Part shown: piece after piece, positions 25,345 to 37,120 of the stretch
How positions within the stretch are numbered: the stretch's first letter is position 1
Layout of the letters: each line of letters opens with the position of its first letter
Source of the DNA: Apteryx mantelli
Lineage: Eukaryota; Chordata; Aves; Apterygiformes; Apterygidae
Length of the DNA: 64,000 bases
Direction of reading: 5' to 3'
NCBI RefSeq assembly: GCF_036417845.1
Contig: NC_089978.1
Location: forward strand, 121,674,183-121,738,182
The notes under the pieces: model-generated
What the model saw: the letters and a program-made list of their open reading frames with translations, nothing else
Database searches by the model: none
What the model was told of the DNA's origin: nothing
Position numbers and translations under genes: made by a program

Positions 25345-28300
25345 CTGTCAAGAGTTCAAACAAGAAAACCTTCAGTAAAAAGTCTCCTTAAGTGATTTAA
25401 AGAGGATTTTACATTGTGATTTGTGTAGCAGAATTTTTGTTGCAAAGGCAAGGGGCAACTCCCCCTTAAGTGACAACATATTGCTAACCACATATTTTAC
25501 ATTAACATTTTCCCTCTCCTCAGGTAATATTTGTTATTTTACATTCATTTAAATAGGAGCACCAGGAAAAGAAAAAGAATAAAAAACTGCAATTCACATC
25601 AATTGTGGTTTTAAAGATTAAAAACAGTCTGAACAAAAAACACATTGTTGTGGTATTAATCTAAGTTTGAGAAACAATACAAACAAAACATTTAAAGTAT
25701 TATGATCTGGGGTACCTCATGTTCTGCCAAAATTACTCTTCATCCCCGTCCCCCCACAAAAAAGAAATCCTTACATTTAGTACACACAAAACTGCTTTAA
25801 ATGTTCAAACCAAGGGCTGAGATGAAGTGAATGCCTGATCAGCTTTTCAACAGTCTGAGACCAGGTTCTTCTGAGGTGTAAACTACTTCATTCCCTTTAT
25901 TCAATGTCTGGGGGCTTTTTTGTTTGTGGGTTTTTTTGTTGTTGTTGTTGTTTTTTTGAGTTTGCCATGCAAAATGCTTTTTGCTGCAGCTGTATATTAA
26001 CACTTTTGCTTGCTGTCTCCCTTTCCAGCTGGCAAAAAAACCCTGCACCTGCCTCACACCACTGAGTTGTCTCTACAGGGGTGAGTTAATTGGATTTCTG
26101 CAACTGTTTCATGGAGCTTGGCAGTACAAGGTCAGAGGACCAGACATAGAATGTAGCTTGTAGAGAGGGAGAACTGAAGGCATGGTTAAAAGCACAGAGC
26201 AACCTGAAAAGCAATGGGGAAGCTAAGTCACCATCAGCCAGTCACTATCACGCTTTTGTGGGAATCCTTGTTCGACCAGAGACGGAGATTCAGAACAGAC
26301 GACTGGGCCAGAACAATGTAAGCCATGACTCCAGCAAGGGAATGGGGACACCTGCTTGTGAAAAATTCCAGCTTCAAAACTAAGCAGACTTTATTTTGAA
26401 AAACGTTTTGCACTGTGAGCCATACATATGTGCTTATGCAAGAGAGAACAATGAGAACACGAGGGTTTGTTAAGGGCCGAAGGAACAGTTACTGAAGATG
26501 CTGAATTTACAGTGATATTGTTGAAACATTTGTTCCTATTGTACTGTAAGGTTTCCAAAAATAATGAACAGCCTTCATTGTAAAAACAGTCTGCTGTAGT
26601 AACTGCAGATTTATTTTGGCAAGTATGACTTTGGTGACTATGCTGATCTGCCCAGGTTTCAGGAGTCCTAAGAATCTAAATACATCTGGAACAGATTTCT
26701 GCTAGAATCCACTAATCATAACTGCAGTCTCCTCCTATAGGCTGTATGGCTGTTGCACAGCTAAATATATAGCTTTTTTCAACCCTGAAGACTAACTGAA
26801 GGTCTGCAAGCCTTGTTAAGAAAAGAAGAAAAAAATTACTTTCTAGACCAAACACTACTCAAGCTATGGTACAGAGCCACGGGAAACAGTCACAGAAGTC
26901 AGAACCAATTTTTCCTGGAATTTCCCATTAGAAATATCATATTGATATTTGTCCTACTTTTCCAAAAGAACATCCTTCTAGCAAACTTTAGAAAAAACTG
27001 TCACTTTCAGCTGATAAAAATCAGTAAAATGCTCCTGAAACACCATGGAAAACTAAATGAAGTACTCATGTTTTCAGGGTAAATATTCTGGAATATAAAT
27101 GGGAGAATATTCATAACTTTATTCATACTTTTGCAAGGCAGTGAACTTATACAAGCATAAATAAGTCAAGGTGGAGTGCCAATTTTTAAACCTGTCAAAA
27201 CACTGCCTAGTACTCTCTTGTTGTTACACAAGACATCCTGCAATCTCACAAGACTTCCTGCAATTTCACAGAGAAAAAAAAAATCATGGTGAATTATTTG
27301 TTTTTATAAGTACCAGATTCATGTCAATCAAATTATGTCCTGCTTGCATGTGTCATTGGAGAGGGACAAGGCAAAGTACCCTCCAAGGTCAAGTGATCCC
27401 TTGCTGGAGAAAGTATATAGAAAACTGCTCACGCTTTTCTGATTATAAGCAATGATATAAAATATAATTCATTAGAACTGTCCTTTATGTTATGTGCACC
27501 CATATGCATTTCCTTCTCTGGGATCTTTTCCTAATTATATATACTTACAACATCGATCTTATATACAGTTTCCCAATGTATGCACATTACTGGATGGTCA
27601 TCCAAAAGCAATTTCTGCACAAAAATCAGGTCCATTGATTTCTTCTAATGCTAGGAAGTGAAATACCTCATTGACCAGAAGAGAGATTTTGTATCACTGC
27701 ATTACTTCAAACTAATTATGAATTAGAATGTCGTCTACAGCTTATAGAGTTTTTTCCTATATCTTCTGTCACTTACAAGCCCTCCTTCTCCATCAGTTGC
27801 TTTGTAGTTAAAGTGTTAGAATGTTCCTTCAGCTATTTATTGAACTATTGAAAAAAATTTTCTCCAGCCTAAAAACATGCTATGATGCCAATGAAATCCA
27901 AAAATGAACCCTTACCAGGAGCACATTTGCTACAAATGAGTGTCCTGCACACTCAACGATACAGTGGTCAATTCAAGGCACACAAGGACCAAGACACTCT
28001 GAACACTTTCTCTTCAAGTTTGCAAGATAATTAGACACCTCCGCCTCCTAACTTTTTCTGTCTCAGTGGACTAAGGGCTCTAATGGTGCTTGCTAGAATG
28101 ACTTAAGAGGCAGTTCCCTCCACACTATCCACCTGGCCTGTGTGCATTGGCTATTACTCTTGAAAAACGTGCAAAAGAGTGGTAACAACTTTGCTCCTCA
28201 ACTGCTGCCGGCGGGTGAAACTACCTCTGATTTCAGACCACATTAGTTCAACATGATGTTAACTGCAGTGGCCAATGAGCAAACACAGAGCTTACTCTGT

Positions 28301-31300
28301 TGCTTTTCCTGTACATAAAGTGCACTACTGGGGGCACCTGTTTTTTAAACCACCCTAGCATAACCTGCCAGATATCAAGAATTAGAATCCCAACACTAGG
28401 ATCTTTATGTTTCCACAGTGAGACCCCTTAGTTTTTAACTCATCTGTAGGTCTTCACACAATGGGGCCTGTGATATGTTCACTTTTGCTACTCTTAGACT
28501 CTAGACTTTTAAAGCAGAACACCACAGAATCACAGAATGGCTGAGGTTGGAAGGGACCTCTGGAGATAGTCTAAGTCCAACCCCCCTGCTCAAGCAGGGT
28601 CACCTACAGCACATTGCACAGGATTGCATCCAGGCGGGTTTTGAATATCTCCAGAGAAGGAGACTCTACAACCTCTCCGGGCAACCTGGTCCAGTGCTCC
28701 ATCACTGGAGGAAAAACGAGAAGTTTTTCCTCATGTTCAGATGGAATTGTCTGTGTTTCAGTTTGAGCCCGTTGCCTCACGTCCTGTCGCTGGGCACCAC
28801 TGAAAAGAGTCTGGCCCCATCCTCTCGACACCCTCCCTTCAGATACTTGTACACATTGATAAGATCTCCTCTCAGCCTTCTCTTCTCCAGGCTAAACAGG
28901 CCCAGCTCTCTCAGCCTTTCCTCATAAGAGAGATGCTCCAGTCCCCTAATCATCTTTGTAGCCCTTCGCTGGACTTGCTCCAGTAGTGCCACATCCCTCT
29001 TGTACTGGGGAGCCCAGAACTGGACACACTACTCCAGATGTGGCCTCACCAGGGCTGAGTAGAGGGGGAGAATCACCTCCCTCCACCTGCTGGCAACACT
29101 CTTCCTGATGCAGCCCAGGATACCATTGGCCTTCTTGGCCACAAGGGCACATTGCTGCCTCATGGTCAACTTGGTGTCCACCAGCACTCCCAGGTCTTTC
29201 TCCACAGAGCTGCTTTCCAGCAGGTCAACCCCCAACCTGTCCTGGTGCATGGGGTTATTCCTCCCCAGGTGCAGGACCCTGCACTTGCCTTTGTTGAACT
29301 TCAGGAGGTTCCTCTCTGCCCACCTCTCCAACCTGTCCAGGTCTCTCTGAATGGCAGCACAGCCCTCTGGCGTATCAGCCACTTCTCCCAGTTTTGTATC
29401 GTCTGCAAACTTGCTGAGGGTGCGCTCTGTCCCTTCATCCAGGTCATTGATGAAGAAGTTGAACAAGACTGGAGCCAGTACTGACTCCTAGGGGACACCG
29501 CTAGCTACAGGCCTCCAACTAGACTCTGTGCCGCTGATCACAACCCTCTGAGCTCTGCCATTCAGCCAGTTCTCAATCCACCTCACTGTCCACTCATCTA
29601 ACCCACACTTCGTGAGCTTGCCTATGAGGATGTCATGGGAGACAGTCTCAAAAGCCTTGCTGAAGTCAAGGGAGACAACATCCACTGCTCTCCTCTCATC
29701 TACCCAGCCAGTCATTCCATCACAGAAGGCTATCAGATTGGTTAGGCATGATTTCCCCTTGGTGAAGCCATGCTGACTACTCCTGATCGCTTTCTTGTCC
29801 TCCACATGCTTGGAGATGGCCTCCAGGACGAGCTGCTCCATCACCTTTCCAGGGATGGAGGTGAGATTGACTGGCCTGTAGTTCCCTGGGGCCTCCTTCT
29901 TGCCCTTTTTGAAGACTGGGGTGACATTGGCTTTCTTCCAGACCTCAGGCACCTCTCCTGTTCTCCATGACCTTTCAAAGATGATGGAGAGTGGCCTAGC
30001 AATAACATCCGCCAGCTCCCTCAGCACTCGTGGGTGCAACCCATCGGGGCCCATGGATTTGTGGGTGTCAAGTTTGCCTAAATGATCTCTAATCCGATCC
30101 TCCTCAACTAAGGGAAAGTCTTCCTTTCTCCAGACTTTCTCTCTTGCCTCCAGGGTCTGGAAATCCTGAGGGCTGGCCTTAACAGTAAAGAATACCATCT
30201 CAAAAGTTTTCTTGCAACAATATGGGAGCAAGAGATAAATTAAGAGATTAGATGAAAATGATGGAAACTGAAAAATTTTACTCTCTCCTTAAATGGTCAC
30301 TTTAGATGATAAAAATTTATTGCTTTACCTCCTTGAATTCCTCGAACTGTAGCAGTTTTGCCAGCATTATCAAGACCCACCATGATTAGCGTCACCTTCC
30401 TCCAAAAGGAAAAAAAAAATTTTTCAATTTTTTTCCTCTAGCTAAGTATCACTTATTATATTAAGTTTTTGAATACATGCAAACATCACGTCTTTTATTA
30501 AGTTTTTGAATACATGCATAGTAAATTTACCACAAAGTAGCAGAATGAATAGGTTTCAACATACCAAGTAGCATGCACTGTTATGTTTATGTATGTGGTA
30601 TTCAGCATGTCAAACCATCTTATTAAACAGAACAGAACAATGAATGAAATTAGATGTCTCACACTGTGCTATAAGATTCACATGTGACTTAATGATTTTG
30701 CTTTTAACTTGTATTTGCCTGCTGGAATTTAATTTTAGGGTATTGTAAATTTTATCTTTTTTTTTTGGTATGGTCATGGGCTCTTTAATATTTTTTTTAA
30801 TTTAATTTCCATTATCCTGTGTTCTTTCCCCTCTCTGAATCAAACAAACAGAGCTGTGGTGTTGCCTATACAAGGAACTTATCCCTGTTTCAACCAGTGC
30901 AGCTGAACAACACTGTACAGTATACAATACCTGTGTAGACAACATAAGCCACTGTAAGCTAAGTGGCACAAAATCTCATCATGCCTTTGTTTCAAACAGG
31001 AGCAATCCAGGCTGTGAATGTGCAACTGGTGGTATTGCACCACCAGTAATATATGGCACCACCATTGCAATATATGGCAGATAGGTCCTCAAATTGTGTA
31101 CAGGCTAGAATTTGTATCAGGATAGAATTTTGAGCAAAGCAATAGGAAAGATATCTATATGTATATCTCAATCATTCCTCCAGTTCACAAGGAGCCAAAG
31201 GAATTTGCTCAACTTTATGTTCACTCAAGCTCCTTTAAGTGAAGGAATACTAAAAACATGGTTATCTCCAGTCCTAAAACTATAATAGCATCATACATGA

Positions 31301-32280
31301 AGTACAATTTATGCAAGGTCTTTCAGAAGAGCCAAAAAGCTCAGAAAAAAGAACCTGAGAATGAACAGCAGGATCATAGTAAATTACACTTTAACAGTAA
31401 GCTACAGCCAGAACAGCCATGAACATTTATGAACTCATAATGGCCTATAATATATTAGTGGTGTCAAAAAGCTATTTAATCTAAATATACTCATTTGTAC
31501 AACAGCACATTCTGCAAAACGTAACCTTTTCTAGCATCCAAGAGAAGAACTCTTCCTCCTACATGACCATGAAATGTAAATAGATGTGTACCCCTTATTT
31601 CCCCTCCTCCTAGTTTGTAAATGGTTTGAAATAAAATCTGTGCATTGATGCTAACTGGAGGGAAAAAGATGCAGGATGTCGAAGTAAAAATAACAAAAAC
31701 GAATAAAAACACTAGAACGCTTTAAGGGAGAATGGACCACTAGGTTGCCCACAAAATGCAATATTAAAATACTTAAATAATAGTAAGAAAACTAATATTA
31801 CATTGGTGCTAGTGTCTACTCTTGACAACACAGTGTTTTAACACATTACACTTCAGAACCTCAAAATACAGAAACTAAATCAAAAAGACAAAACTGATGG
31901 AGTTTTACATAGCCATTTTAGTGTCACCTCATATTCCTGACAATTCCCAAATTGAGGAAGCAAAACGGGAAGGACGGTGTTTTGAACTTCATACTTTCCT
32001 TCAGTCAGAAACAAAATACCTGATCTAGTGGTGAATAACATTTTGTTTTTAAGTTACATACACTGATTTTCTCTGGGAGAGAACGCGACAAATTTTGGGT
32101 TTGCTTTGAAAGTATTAATGAATGAAATATACCAAATAAAGTTAAATATGGGTGAGAGGACATGAAATACAGTTTGGGAAGAAGGTCAGCACAGAAGTGT
32201 AAGATACTTCCTTGCGCTTACCTGACAGGTTCCTGCCACCGTTTTAACCAGTTGCAGCAATTGGCCATTAGACTGAACAT
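25095..32280 (-). CDS. ARL13B, ADP-ribosylation factor-like 13B, 5' coding part (exons 1-3, spliced)
   Basis: This is a small GTPase of the ciliary membrane, needed for cilium structure and Hedgehog signalling and known to act as an exchange factor for ARL3. Joining 32280-32222, 30399-30329 and 25344-25095 on the minus strand gives 380 nt, 126 codons plus 2 nt, with consistent phases. Residues 1-20 hold the palmitoylation pair Cys8-Cys9. The P-loop GLDNAGKT is at about 28-35, the switch-I Thr in APTVGF, and the switch-II sequence is DLGGG. The usual catalytic Gln is absent, as is normal for ARL13B. The residues equivalent to human Arg79 and Trp82, mutated in Joubert syndrome, are present. The coding sequence breaks off after ...SGKPMLV. 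The rest of the G domain, the coiled coil and the C-terminal proline-rich region are not in the window. A CR1 element sits in the intron between exons 2 and 3, and STX19 is nested downstream. Identity is secure; the 3' part is simply outside. Confidence 0.97.
25345..28521. other. ARL13B intron 2, left part
   Basis: No gene seen. A small (GTT)n tract lies at about 25938-25951. Nothing else is recognised before the CR1 element begins at 28522. Confidence 0.5.
28522..30196 (-). mobile_element. CR1 LINE, 5'-truncated, with decayed ORF2 (reverse transcriptase)
   Basis: About 1.7 kb of CR1 in minus orientation, the same strand as ARL13B, inside intron 2. Read on the minus strand, the ORF2 reverse-transcriptase motifs appear in order: [26 protein letters not shown], then KFADDTKLG with the catalytic Asp pair, and finally the C-terminal [11 protein letters not shown] and [19 protein letters not shown] blocks. 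The endonuclease domain is missing (5' truncation near 30196). The frame is broken by point stops at 29488-29490 (TAG for the Gln of SGVPQG), 29029-29031 and 28777-28779. The 3' end shows the degenerate octamer repeat (accacagaatcacagaatgg in plus orientation). The copy is dead but moderately young. Confidence 0.95.
30329..30399 (-). CDS. ARL13B coding exon 2
   Basis: 71 nt, bounded by acceptor tttggag| (exon starts 30399) and donor AAGGAG|GTAAAG (exon ends 30329). It encodes [20 protein letters not shown] and IQG, so it carries the whole P-loop. Phases match exons 1 and 3 (R20 and E44 are split codons). Confidence 0.96.
30400..32221. other. ARL13B intron 1 (coding), no gene seen
   Basis: AT-rich. 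A near-tandem duplication lies at about 30450-30525: the core attaagtttttgaatacatg occurs twice about 38 bp apart. No exon or transposon recognised. Confidence 0.5.
30450..30525. repeat. Near-tandem duplication, about 38-bp period
   Basis: The 20-mer attaagtttttgaatacatg occurs at about 30460 and again at about 30498, with partly matching upstream sequence (atcac...). It sits just 5' of ARL13B exon 2 on the transcribed strand. Confidence 0.75.
32222..32280 (-). CDS. ARL13B coding exon 1 (start codon)
   Basis: The ATG is read from 32280 and the exon ends at donor GTCAG|GTAAGC (32222). It encodes [19 protein letters not shown] plus two bases of R20, close to human [20 protein letters not shown]. 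The Cys8-Cys9 palmitoylation site is kept. The 59 nt are in frame with the next exon. Confidence 0.96.
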
Positions 32281-32397
32281 CCCTCTACACTAGCCATCCA
32301 GAGCCACGAAAGCCACAGAAACAAGTGTGGACAGGCCAGGATGACCCAGGAAGACGGTGGGAGAGACTGCAGAAGCTCAGATATCGTTCTGTCACTG
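32281..32397 (-). other. ARL13B 5' UTR part of the start-codon exon, with an overlapping uORF
   Basis: Upstream on the minus strand, a strong acceptor (tttcttcattttcttcttgctag) ends at 32398, so the exon begins at 32397, or at 32394 if the next AG is used. About 115 nt of 5' UTR precede the start. An upstream ATG at 32297 opens a 9-codon frame that ends with TAA at 32268, overlapping the main start out of frame. Confidence 0.65.
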
Positions 32398-35300
32398 CTA
32401 GCAAGAAGAAAATGAAGAAACACATAGTTAGCCCCCAAGACAAATCACTTCCTTAGCAACAGCCTATCTATTCAGTGACTGTCTATGCACTTGGCTTCAT
32501 GACAGTCTCACTGTGCTTTTCACTTTTCCATCCTCTCACACTTCACTTGCAGTAGAACCTTGTCCCCATTTTACAATTCTGGGCAGCAACACCATAGTAT
32601 TCACACAAAATAATAATGCAAGGCCAGTGCACATAAGGAAACCTGCAAGTTAGAGCAGTAAGCCATATCAAGCTGTGAAATTCTAGTGCTTGCCTAACTA
32701 AAACATCCTACAACTCTGCAGTTTTCAGTCTATAAGGACTAATTTCAAGTACAGATAAGGCCTAAGAATACAGCAGGAGGCAAAGGATGATGGAGGGGAC
32801 ATTTTTAAGGAATCTTTCAATTTAGGTAAGGATCTGGACAGGACATTGAAAGGGAATAAAGAACGTCCTACCTGCTAAGCATATCCATTTACTGCCAGTT
32901 TCTTTTACAAAAAAGGATGCCACAACAAGCAACCTGAGCTCTCTAGTGAGTGCTTTGAGGAACAGGCAACTTAAAATCTAGTACTTGTCACTAAATTAAA
33001 AGGCAGTATCAGCAGTACTTCAGTCATTTTACAACCCCATTTTCTGCTCTTCTAGCAAGAGAAAGAAGAAAACAGAGAATATTCTCTGTTCTGATGTTGC
33101 TCCACAGAACAAACAGCAGGAAATGACTGTGTGCATGTTTATGGCTTTGTACACGCATATACATATAAAACAGGAAAGCTTAAACAAATCACACAGTCAA
33201 ATGCATAAAGAAACAGACTTTAAGACTCCCTTAGTTATTTCAGCTACAGAAATCCTACTGCAAAGAACAGCAGAATAAAAATGTTCAGATAAAGGCCTTT
33301 CACAGGCAACTTTCAGTCAATTCTGCTGTGCTATTTCAAAGTCATTACCTCCCTGTTAGGATGCTAATCTCTTCCAAAGGTTATCACAGCCCTTGCAGAA
33401 CAAATGTGCACCATCACCTCAGTGCCTTCATCTCATAGGCTCCAGTCATCTTAACTCAAATTTTTATCAGCAGCTTAGGCTCAAAACAACTGGTTTCTCA
33501 TCAGAGTAGCCGAGATGTAGACACATTTCCTACTGCTAACTTGGCTCCATGAGCAGATTAACTGAGAGTAGTAACACTTTGAATTGCCACAACAAATTTG
33601 CTAGAGCTTGTTACTCAAATTTTCAAGTGTGTTTTTACAAAAGTAGTCCTTTCACATTTTAAACTACATCTAGCTTAAAACCAAACTAACTTCTAATTAA
33701 TCAGAAAATTAAATAATTAAAGATGATAACTTTTTCCGAAGTCATCATTTTTCCACTTTCATTTGTCTAGAATTGGGGGGGGGGGGGGGGGGGCAGGGAG
33801 GGGAAGGACTGTCCCTAACAAAAACACTTGTTCTTAACAAACTATGATGGTCTATATAATTGACTAGGTAGGATCTGAAAACTCCTCCTGATCTTATTAA
33901 GTTGCTGTATCCACGGATGCCATGCATGAAATTGCCCCTATTCAATGTCAGAAACAGGTCAGATTTCTTCTAGAGCAGAGACAATAAATACTCTTTAAAT
34001 ATTTACATCCCTTTACACATGAGCACCTGAGAACAGCTTCTCCACAAGACTAGCATGCGGAGAACAGAAAGGTTCCTACAAAGAAGGATGAGACGATTAC
34101 AAGTACTGTAAGTATTAAAATCAGCCTCTTAAGAATCCCAAACCCCCAAAAACTCTCCAAAACCCCCTCATGCAGTGGAGTACGCCTAGACCCACAAGCA
34201 AGTGCCAATAAAGCTAACTTTGAAGGCATGGCTGCACCAATTCTCAGCTAGTTCTGCTGAAAAGCAAAACATAACAGCTCAATAAACAATATACTGACAC
34301 AAATTTAACAATTTCAATAGCACAGTTTTATCACAGAACAAGTCCCATGCCCTGTTATACATACTTCCCAGCTTTGAAAGTTCTCAGAAAATTGCTCTAA
34401 ATCATAGATATGGCCCATAGCATTCAAATGGGACCCAAGAAATAAGAAAAACTTGTTAAAGAGAGAAGATCAGAGGCGGACTATGTAATAGCAAAGGAAT
34501 CTTGCTCAAGTAAAAAAAAAAACCAAAAGGGGGGGGGGGTGGAGAAAAATTGACAAAAGAAGAAAGAATTCCTCCAAAACATGCCACATATAGATAATGC
34601 CTTCTAACTGCTGAGTAAGTAATGGTAAGGAAGTGAGTTACACTTTGTTATTCTCTATTGTTACACTCTATTGTGTAGAGGCTGCATATTTCTTGAGCTA
34701 GTTATAAAAATATCCATTGATCTCTGAAACGTGTACAGAGCATATCTACACTATATAAATTTTATATGCTGCATTACGTACAGGTGCTGCTCCAGACATT
34801 AAACCTCTCAACTTGAACTCTTACATATGTTTGTACAGGTGAAGTGAAACCAGCATGTCCACAAGCTCAAATCTGTAGAACTGTGTACTTAAGCTAGTAT
34901 GCCAAAAATGTAGCAAGTCAGCACTAGTGTTAGGGAGTAAGAACAGGTCTAAGATCCTATTTTTGGGAAAGAGAACTGAAAAAGTGTACTATAGAGACCA
35001 AGAAAAACATGACAGATAACTGTGTTAATTCTTAGCATCACAGATGAGATTAAGTTCCACTTAGCAGTCGGTATGTTATCGAAACTACTGTCTACCAACC
35101 AACACGTTCAACATCCAAAGTCACCTGATGAGTAAGTTTATCTGCTTCCATAGCAAAGTACGAAATAATTGCCTCTTAACTACTTCACTATCACAATTTG
35201 TATTGTGTTCTACCTTTGCTATAGACTTTTACAGTATTTTTCAATATGATATCAAGCTCTCATCTTCCCCCCCCCAAAAAAAATCAAAGCACTTAAAGCA

Positions 35301-35679
35301 AAACTGCCTCAAAAAGTTTAACTATTTGACTTCCTATTCTGATATTCCTTGCCTGGCTTGCTTAAGTTTTAACTGTAAGAACACAGTATTTTAGTTGTAT
35401 TGCATTATATTTTGAATAGCAAAGCAAGTGATTCAACAGTGAAGGAAGCACGTTCAATAAAAACTAAACACTACTGTCTCAGCCAAAGCCGCAGAGTAAG
35501 TTAACAGGTGCATGAAGTACAAACTTGAAGAGTATGAAGAGTCTTCCAAGTCTTGCAAGATTGAAGTGTACAAGTAATTGTGAAAAATAGCTCTAGGATT
35601 GTAAAAGTTCTTCTTCTGTAAAGAAAAAAAGCTATCACAGGTCCAAGTCAGTTCCTGTGCTTTCCAGCCATATTCCTAC
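32398..35679. other. ARL13B 5' intron, no gene seen
   Basis: The stretch lies between the start-codon exon and the CpG-island 5' exon(s). It holds homopolymers: G19 at 33775-33793 and an A11/G11 pair near 34512-34539. No coding exon recognised. Confidence 0.5.
33775..33793. repeat. Poly(G) tract, G19
   Basis: Uninterrupted G19, followed by cagggagggg. A G-quadruplex-prone tract within the ARL13B 5' intron. Confidence 0.9.
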
Positions 35680-35775
35680 CTTTCTCGTGTCCAGAAAGGA
35701 GCAGTGCTGATGTCCAGTGACTTTGCTTCAGGCGTGCTTCCTCTACTCCTCGCTCCCACTGTGGCAGTAGGTTTT
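35680..35775 (-). other. Possible optional ARL13B 5' UTR exon
   Basis: On the minus strand, a weak acceptor (tttatttaaaaacag) at 35776 and a donor (GAGAAAG|GTAGGA) at 35680 bound a 96-nt segment. It could be an alternative or internal non-coding exon. Evidence is only splice-site shape. Confidence 0.25.
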
Positions 35776-36391
35776 CTGTTTTTAAATAAAGATATGAAAG
35801 AACACCTACTCTGTGCCGCTTAAAGACTTACAAACAGGCTGCCAAACACCCGCAGCCCGAGGCCACCATTGCGGACACAGGCTGAAGCGGAGCTGCCGGC
35901 CGCTCCGGCCGGGAGCGAAGCAAGGCGCTCGGCCCTCGCCCAGCGGGGCGCCCCCCGCCCCCGCGGCCACCCCCTGCCGCGGGCTGCGCTCCGGGAGACG
36001 CTGGTACCTGACCAAGAGTCCCGAGCACAGCAGGGCTCCCCGAGCGGCGGCTCTCGGCCCCGGCGCGCGCCCCCTCCCCACAGCGCGCGCAGCGACCTTT
36101 ACCGCTCCCCCAGCGCAGGGCCGAGGCGACAAGGCCGCGCAGCCCGCCCGGGCCCCGGCCACGGCGGCGGGCAGGACCTGAGTTGCCCCGAGCGACGGGC
36201 GGCCGCAGCCGAAGACCGGGGACCGGCGGGGGGGGGGGCAGGCAGCAGTCGCAGCGCTCCGCAGCGCTCGGCTCCGCCGCGCCGGGCCCCACGCAATCGC
36301 GCCGAAGTCACGTGGCCGGCGCCCAGGTCATGCGAAGCCGCCCATTGGCCGAAGCCGAGATCTCCGAGGCAGTAGGGACGCGTAACCAGGC

Positions 36392-36410
36392 CGGTAACCC
36401 CTGGTTACCG
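36392..36410. promoter_or_regulatory. Perfect 8-bp inverted repeat, RFX-half-site-like
   Basis: CGGTAACC - cct - GGTTACCG, with a further GTAACC at 36382-36387 just upstream. GGTAAC/GTTACC are the half-sites recognised by RFX factors, which drive ciliary genes such as ARL13B. However, the order of the two halves is the reverse of a classical X-box, so binding is only a possibility. Confidence 0.35.
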
Positions 36411-37041
36411 CTAACGGGAAGTTGGCAAGGACAAACTTGTTAACATCAGCGGCGCGCGAAGGCAAGGAATGCGAACACCCGGGAGGCCAGGCGAAAGGAG
36501 GCAGGCCCGCGGTTAGCCAATAGAAACGGGCGGCTTCCCTGACGGCCGCGGAGGAACAACCAATCAGCTGTAACGGGGCACCCACGGAACGCCCGCCCCC
36601 TTCCCCCGCCCGAAGTAAGCAAAAGCGCAAGCGCCGGGGGACGCGGCCACCCTGCACTAACGTTCGCGCCGGCGGTGCGGCTCGGTTCAGCTCGGCTCGC
36701 CTTGTCGCTCTCCCGCTGTCGCGGGGGCCTCCCTGGTTTACGCCCGCCGCCTCGCGATGCCTGGCGTGCCTAGAGCGCCGGGGCGGTCCCCGGGGCCGCC
36801 ACTTGGAGCAGCTCGGCGGAGGGGCAGGCGCGACCTGGGACGCTGCTGACCCTCGTGCAGGGCAGCGCCGCTCGGGCGGGGCCCGGCGCTGGAAGGCGGC
36901 CCGGCCTCCCCCGCCCCCGTCCTCGCCCCGCCGCCCCTCCCTCCCGCCCCCAGTGGCCCGCCCGGCCCAGCCGCCCCGCAAAGGAGCCGCAGCGCAGCCA
37001 CGGCGCCGTGCCCGCTCCTGGCCCGGCCGCCCCCGCTAGCG

Positions 37042-37120
37042 ATGAGGCCGCGGGGCAGGTGGTGCCTGCCGCTGCTCGCCGGCCTGGCGGTGGCCGTCGC
37101 CCTCGCAGAGGCCGCGACCT
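37042..37120 (+). CDS. PROS1 exon 1 (signal peptide)
   Basis: The ATG at 37042 opens [26 protein letters not shown]. It has a basic n-region, a hydrophobic core, and a likely signal cleavage near ...LAEA. The donor is GACCT|GTGAGT at 37120/37121, phase 1. The 79 nt are one codon longer than the human coding part. G lies at -3 of the start. A minus-strand open frame over the same GC-rich DNA is a shadow. Confidence 0.95.
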
